Part shown: piece by piece, positions 22,648 through 26,740 of the stretch
Position numbering within the stretch: position 1 is the stretch's first letter
Layout of the letters: every line of letters starts with the position of its first letter
Assembly: GCA_002389995.1 (NCBI GenBank)
Contig: DGRR01000195.1
Span: forward strand, 1 to 26,740
Reading direction: 5' to 3'
Length of the DNA stretch: 26,740 bases
Source: Ruminococcus sp. UBA4383
GTDB lineage: Bacteria > Bacillota > Clostridia > Oscillospirales > Ruminococcaceae
Position numbers and translations under genes: made by a program
Notes under the pieces: generated by a model
What the model was told of the DNA's origin: nothing
What the model saw: the letters and a program-made list of their open reading frames with translations, nothing else
Databases searched by the model: none

Positions 22648-23574
22648 ATGTCATTTGACAGACTTATCAAGAGAATTATCGAACTCAAAAACCCCACCGT
22701 TGTAGGGCTTGACCCCAGACTTGAATATGTCCCTGAATTTATCCAGAAAAGATATATTGACGAGGACGGCGGTACTATCAAAGCTGCCGCAAAAGCTATT
22801 TTCGACTTCAACAAGGCTATTATTGATGAAATCCACGACATAGTTCCTGCTATCAAGCCTCAGGCTGCCTATTATGAAATGTATGGTCATTCGGGTATGA
22901 AAGCCCTCGCTAAAACTATCCGCTATGCTCAGGTAAACGGTATGTTCGTTATCACTGACGGCAAAAGAAACGATATAGGCGCAACTATGGAGGCTTATAC
23001 AAATGCCCACCTCGGAAGCGTTGATATTGTCGGAAATCAGGTTTCCCCCTTCAATGCAGATGCACTCACCGTAAACGGCTACCTCGGTACTGACGGTATC
23101 TCCCCGCTCCTCAAAGCCTGCAAGGAACTCGACAAGGGTATATATGTACTCGTCAAAACTTCAAATCCGTCAAGCGGTGAACTTCAGGATATGAAACTTG
23201 AAGACGGCAGGACAATTTATGAGGCTATGGGCGATATGTGCGAAAAATGGGGCGCAGATACAATAGGAGAATACGGCTATTCCGCAGTAGGCGCAGTAGT
23301 CGGTGCTACTTACCCCGAAATGCTCACAGAACTCAGAAAAAGACTCCCCCATACAATGTTCCTCGTTCCCGGCTACGGCGCACAGGGCGGCGGTGCTGAG
23401 GGTCTTAAAGGCGGTTTCGATGAAAACGGTCTCGGTGCAATTGTAAATTCTTCCCGTGCGGTTATGTGCGCTTACAAGAAAGAAGGCTGTAACGAAAGAG
23501 ATTTCGCAAAGGCTGCAAGACGTGAGGTTATCCGCATGAGAGATGATATCTGCCAGTATATCAATTTAAAATAA
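22648..23574 (+). CDS. pyrF: Orotidine 5'-phosphate decarboxylase (type 2)
   Basis: Final step to UMP, decarboxylating OMP. At 308 residues it is of the longer subfamily 2, distinct from the roughly 240-residue type 1 enzyme. The family signature is visible: VVGLDPRLEYVP at the start, KPQAAYYE, and the catalytic DGKRNDIG at 104-111 with Lys106. VPGYGAQGGGAEGL marks the phosphate-binding loop. The start follows AAAGGAAG. It sits 4 bases after pyrC and 15 bases before the orphan 152-residue gene, so all are probably one transcript. Confidence 0.96.
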   Translation: MSFDRLIKRIIELKNPTVVGLDPRLEYVPEFIQKRYIDEDGGTIKAAAKAIFDFNKAIIDEIHDIVPAIKPQAAYYEMYGHSGMKALAKTIRYAQVNGMFVITDGKRNDIGATMEAYTNAHLGSVDIVGNQVSPFNADALTVNGYLGTDGISPLLKACKELDKGIYVLVKTSNPSSGELQDMKLEDGRTIYEAMGDMCEKWGADTIGEYGYSAVGAVVGATYPEMLTELRKRLPHTMFLVPGYGAQGGGAEGLKGGFDENGLGAIVNSSRAVMCAYKKEGCNERDFAKAARREVIRMRDDICQYINLK

Positions 23575-23589
23575 TATCAGGAGACTGTT

Positions 23590-24048
23590 ATGTATAATTT
23601 CAGACTTGCTACGAAAGATGAGGAAAAAGCCGCATGGAAAACTATGGGCGGCGGTGAATGGATATACGGTGCAGGTACAGCGGCTGACGGAGAAAGGGCA
23701 TATGCCCTCTTCCTCGGCAAGTGTATCGCTCTTTTCGGTATGCCCGAAAACCTCTCCGAGGACTGGGAAAATATGTATGACTACTTCATCACGGCTGAGG
23801 ACGAAAACGGTGTTGTACTGACATTCAATATCTACCACGGTTCAGGCGGTCCGTCATATACGGAGTACAAAGGAGATTCAGACCGTTTCGATGAGATTTT
23901 CAGGGAATTTATGGCTCTTATTGATAAAACTGTACCTGCGGACTACGTTCATGAAAGCGTTTACTATGACATTCCCGCAAATGTAAAGTATACCGTAAAA
24001 GACGGTAAGGCTTATGTTGAATCAAAAATTGATGAAGATTTAATGTAA
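23590..24048 (+). CDS. Hypothetical acidic protein inside the pyr cluster (152 aa)
   Basis: Not recognised. The 152-residue soluble protein is acidic (many Asp and Glu), without signal peptide or membrane segment. Residues 1-60 hold GGGEWIYGAGTAADGERAYAL and an LFGMPEN loop. The middle has ENMYDYFITAEDENG, then LTFNIYHGSGGPSYTEYKGD, a compact aromatic, Gly-rich block that resembles small immunity or SMI1-like domains only loosely. The end, VKYTVKDGKAYVE, is beta-like. The ribosome binding site (AGGAGAC) and close spacing after pyrF support real expression. The base use matches its neighbours, so it does not look newly acquired. A role linked to pyrimidine metabolism would be inferred only from position. 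Confidence 0.7.
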   Translation: MYNFRLATKDEEKAAWKTMGGGEWIYGAGTAADGERAYALFLGKCIALFGMPENLSEDWENMYDYFITAEDENGVVLTFNIYHGSGGPSYTEYKGDSDRFDEIFREFMALIDKTVPADYVHESVYYDIPANVKYTVKDGKAYVESKIDEDLM

Positions 24049-24056
24049 AAATATAA

Positions 24057-24123
24057 TACGGGCGGTCGGCATACCGCCTGTAAAAAAGTTAAAACCGCAT
24101 ATCCACAATGGCGTGGATATGCG
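24057..24123 (+). promoter_or_regulatory. Twin hairpins upstream of carA
   Basis: Hairpin 1: 10-bp stem (24057-24066 with 24073-24082, one G-T wobble), loop CGGCAT. Hairpin 2: perfect 11-bp stem (24096-24106 with 24113-24123), loop AATGGC. Neither is followed by a T-run, so they are not ordinary terminators. They sit in the 130-base gap before carA and may act in RNA processing, stabilisation or regulation of carAB. No known PyrR-binding loop is visible. Confidence 0.6.
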
Positions 24124-24178
24124 ATGATAATATACAAGTACGCAGAATTTATCTGCAATAACTGAAAGGACTGGTAAA

Positions 24179-25285
24179 ATGTCTTTGTTTAACATTGGCG
24201 AAAAAGCTTATCTCATGCTTGAAAACGGTCAGGTTTTTGAGGGAAGAAGCTTCGGTGCAAAGGGTACTGTTATCGGTGAAGTCGTTTTCACCACGGGCGT
24301 TACAGGCTATCAGGAAACCCTTACAGACCCAAGCTATTACGGACAGATAGTCACTCAGACTTTTCCGCTTATCGGAAATTACGGCATTAACTCAGAGGAT
24401 TCCGAATCCGAAAAAAGCTACGTCAGCGGTTATATCGTCAGAGAATGGTGCAATGCCCCTTCAAATTTCCGCTGTGAGGGGAATGTTGACGACTTCCTGA
24501 AAAATCATAACATCATAGGTATACATAATATTGATACCCGTCAGCTTACAAGAATTATCCGTGAAAAAGGCGTTATGAACGGTGTTATCACTACCGAAAA
24601 TGTCTATGACAAAAAAGATGAACTGCTTGAAAAAATAAAGGCTTTTTCAGTGAAAAATGCCGTTGAATCCGTGACAGGCGATAAAATATACACCTACAAA
24701 GGCGATAATGTGAAATACCGTGTGGTTCTTTTCGATTTCGGATATAAAAGAAATATCCGCAGAGAACTGCTTAAAAGAAACTGCGAGGTTATTGTCGTTC
24801 CCGCAAATACAAAGGCTTCATTCATAAAGGAAGCAAATCCTGACGGCATCATGTTCTCGAACGGTCCGGGAGACCCTGCCGAAAATACCGAAATTATCGA
24901 AAATATAAAGGAAATCCAGAAACTCGGTATTCCGATTTTCGGAATATGTCTCGGTCATCAGCTTATGGCTCTCGCAAACGGTGCGAAAACTGAAAAATTA
25001 AAGTACGGTCACAGAGGTGCTAATCAGCCCGTTATCGACCTCGAAAGCGGTCTTACCTACGTCACAAGCCAGAATCACGGCTATGCCGTTATAGGCGAAA
25101 GTCTTGACGAAAATATAGGTCACGTTTCACATATAAATGCCAACGACAAAACCTGCGAGGGTATACGCTACACCGCTTTCAATGCGAGAACTGTACAGTT
25201 CCACCCCGAAGCCCACGGCGGTCCTCTCGATACTTCATATCTTTTTGATGAATTTGTTGAAACTATGAAAAGGGAGCGTGACTGA
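24179..25285 (+). CDS. carA: Carbamoyl-phosphate synthase small (glutaminase) subunit
   Basis: Releases ammonia from glutamine and channels it to CarB for carbamoyl phosphate synthesis, used for pyrimidines and arginine. The 368-residue protein has the CPSase small-subunit N-terminal domain (VTGYQETLTDPSYYGQIV, SYVSGYIVRE, IDTRQLTRIIR) and a C-terminal class I glutamine amidotransferase domain. Cys257 lies in GICLGHQ, with His342 and Glu344 in FHPEAHGG as the triad. The start follows AAAGGA. The gene stops one base before the carB ATG. Confidence 0.97.
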   Translation: MSLFNIGEKAYLMLENGQVFEGRSFGAKGTVIGEVVFTTGVTGYQETLTDPSYYGQIVTQTFPLIGNYGINSEDSESEKSYVSGYIVREWCNAPSNFRCEGNVDDFLKNHNIIGIHNIDTRQLTRIIREKGVMNGVITTENVYDKKDELLEKIKAFSVKNAVESVTGDKIYTYKGDNVKYRVVLFDFGYKRNIRRELLKRNCEVIVVPANTKASFIKEANPDGIMFSNGPGDPAENTEIIENIKEIQKLGIPIFGICLGHQLMALANGAKTEKLKYGHRGANQPVIDLESGLTYVTSQNHGYAVIGESLDENIGHVSHINANDKTCEGIRYTAFNARTVQFHPEAHGGPLDTSYLFDEFVETMKRERD

Positions 25286-25286
25286 T

Positions 25287-26740
25287 ATGCCACTGAGAAA
25301 AGATATTAAAAAAGTCCTCGTTATTGGTTCAGGTCCTATTGTTATAGGTCAGGCTGCCGAATTTGACTACGCAGGTACTCAGGCTTGCCGTGCATTGAAA
25401 CAGGAAGGTCTTGAAGTCGTACTCATCAACTCAAACCCTGCTACTATCATGACTGACAAGGCTATGGCGGATAAGGTATATATCGAACCGCTTACACTCG
25501 ATGTCGTAAAGCGTATAATCGAAATGGAAAAACCTGACAGCCTTTTGTCTACCCTCGGCGGTCAGACAGGTCTCACTCTCTCTATGCAGCTTGCGGAAGA
25601 AGGTTTCCTCGATTCCCATAATGTAAAGCTTCTCGGTGCAGACCCCCTCACTATCCATAAGGCTGAGGACAGACAGGCTTTCAAGGATACTATGGAGAAA
25701 ATCGGTCAGCCCTGTATTCCCTCAAAAGTCGTTGAAAATATTGATGACGCTATGAAGTTCGCTGATGTAATCGGCTATCCTGTTATAGTCCGCCCTGCAT
25801 TCACTCTCGGCGGTACGGGCGGCGGTATCGCAGATACTCCCGATGAACTCCACGAAATCGCTACCAATGGTCTGAGACTTTCCCCCATTACACAGATACT
25901 CGTTGAAAAATGTATAAGCGGCTGGAAAGAAATAGAGTTTGAAGTTATCCGTGATGCAAAAGGTAATGTAATTACTGTATGCTCTATGGAAAATTTCGAC
26001 CCCGTTGGCGTTCATACAGGCGACAGTATAGTTATTGCCCCTGCGGTTACTCTCTCGGACAGGGAATATCAGATGCTCAGAACTGCCGCTATAAATATCA
26101 TTAAAGAGTTAAAGGTTGAAGGCGGCTGCAACTGCCAGTTTGCACTCCACCCCACAAGTTTTGAATATGCAGTAATTGAAGTAAATCCCCGTGTTTCACG
26201 TTCCTCCGCACTCGCTTCAAAGGCTACGGGCTACCCTATCGCAAAAACTGCCGCAAAAATCGCTATCGGATATACTCTTGACGAAATTATCAATCAGGTT
26301 ACAGGAAAAACTTATGCCTGCTTTGAACCTGCCCTCGACTATGTTGTCATAAAATTCCCGAAATGGGCTTTCGATAAGTTCGTTTACGCAAAACGTACCC
26401 TCGGTACTCAGATGAAAGCTACGGGCGAGGTCATGGCTATCGGCACAAGCTTTGAACAGGCTATGATGAAGGCTGTACGTTCAACTGAACTCGGTGTTGA
26501 CAGCATGAATATGAAAAAATTCTCAAAACTTACAGATGAAGAACTGAGAAATAAACTCCATGATGTCGATGATGAACGCTCATTCGTCATATTTGAGGCT
26601 CTCAAACGTGGCATAACCCCAGAAGAAATCCACGATATTACTATGATTGACAACTGGTTCTTATATAAACTGCTCAACCTCGCTGAACTCGAAAAATGCC
26701 TCGCTGACGGTGAACTCACTGAGGAAAAATATAATATCGC
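25287..26740 (+). CDS. carB: Carbamoyl-phosphate synthase large subunit, N-terminal part (cut by window end)
   Basis: Forms carbamoyl phosphate from bicarbonate, ammonia and two ATP. Only 484 of the usual roughly 1060 codons are present, open to the window's end, with no defect seen. Visible motifs: IGSGPIVIGQAAEFDYAGTQA at the start (quoted in part), NSNPATIMTD, STLGGQTGL, the ATP-grasp loop AFTLGGTGGG, and EVNPRVSRSSALASKATGYP. The carboxyphosphate domain is complete and the oligomerisation domain has begun (from about residue 400). The ATG is one base after the carA stop, with AGGGAG upstream. The coding strand continues past 26740. Confidence 0.97.
   Translation, partial: MPLRKDIKKVLVIGSGPIVIGQAAEFDYAGTQACRALKQEGLEVVLINSNPATIMTDKAMADKVYIEPLTLDVVKRIIEMEKPDSLLSTLGGQTGLTLSMQLAEEGFLDSHNVKLLGADPLTIHKAEDRQAFKDTMEKIGQPCIPSKVVENIDDAMKFADVIGYPVIVRPAFTLGGTGGGIADTPDELHEIATNGLRLSPITQILVEKCISGWKEIEFEVIRDAKGNVITVCSMENFDPVGVHTGDSIVIAPAVTLSDREYQMLRTAAINIIKELKVEGGCNCQFALHPTSFEYAVIEVNPRVSRSSALASKATGYPIAKTAAKIAIGYTLDEIINQVTGKTYACFEPALDYVVIKFPKWAFDKFVYAKRTLGTQMKATGEVMAIGTSFEQAMMKAVRSTELGVDSMNMKKFSKLTDEELRNKLHDVDDERSFVIFEALKRGITPEEIHDITMIDNWFLYKLLNLAELEKCLADGELTEEKYNI

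Overview
The window looks like chromosome from a low-to-mid-GC Gram-positive gut or rumen anaerobe of the Clostridia, most plausibly a Ruminococcus-type organism. The reasons are AGGAGG-type ribosome binding sites, TTGACA-N17-TATAAT promoters, a T-box leader on valS, a CE2-type carbohydrate esterase, a GH13 enzyme, small cysteine-motif redox proteins and many c-di-GMP-type domains. The assignment is inference from gene content; there is no rRNA or other phylogenetic marker to settle it.

Region 1 (1-5060) is carbohydrate and regulation related. On the plus strand lie a CE2-like SGNH esterase and an AraC-HTH/GGDEF fusion regulator. On the minus strand a likely operon runs HD-domain hydrolase, C_GCAxxG_C_C redox protein, GH13 amylase fused to a DUF1653 domain, and a 56-codon ORF that is essentially a cell-wall sorting tail in frame with the amylase behind one stop codon.

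Region 2 (5160-10925) is housekeeping. It holds tRNA-Pro(GGG), an AT-rich orphan, then a Val T-box leader driving valS, a YjbR-family gene, a Dabb-family gene and folC, closed by a strong bidirectional terminator. A small DUF1858 CxxC protein faces it.

Region 3 (10926-15090) is accessory. A TetR regulator is divergent from the DUF1858 gene across overlapping promoters with TTGACA/TGTCAA repeats. A DUF3810 membrane metallopeptidase and a zinc phospholipase C-like protein without signal peptide follow. After tRNA-Arg(CCT) comes a tandem duplication of about 0.5 kb, carrying two paralogous small secreted proteins with near-identical leaders, divergent middles and a shared C-terminal motif.

Region 4 (15090-19430, minus strand) holds an MFS/spermidine-synthase-like fusion, RadA, and a putative lipoprotein with duplicated Asp/Asn-rich motifs and a long, possibly structured leader.

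Region 5 (19430-26740, plus strand) begins with an AT-rich regulatory region of phased TATCT/AGATA motifs. A degenerate-GGDEF/intact-EAL protein follows and reads directly into pyrC, pyrF, an orphan 152-residue gene, carA and carB (cut by the window end). The notable themes are a predicted c-di-GMP phosphodiesterase heading a pyrimidine cluster, the tandem secreted-peptide locus, and the sorting tail detached from the amylase. No insertion sequence, integrase, prophage or CRISPR array was seen.
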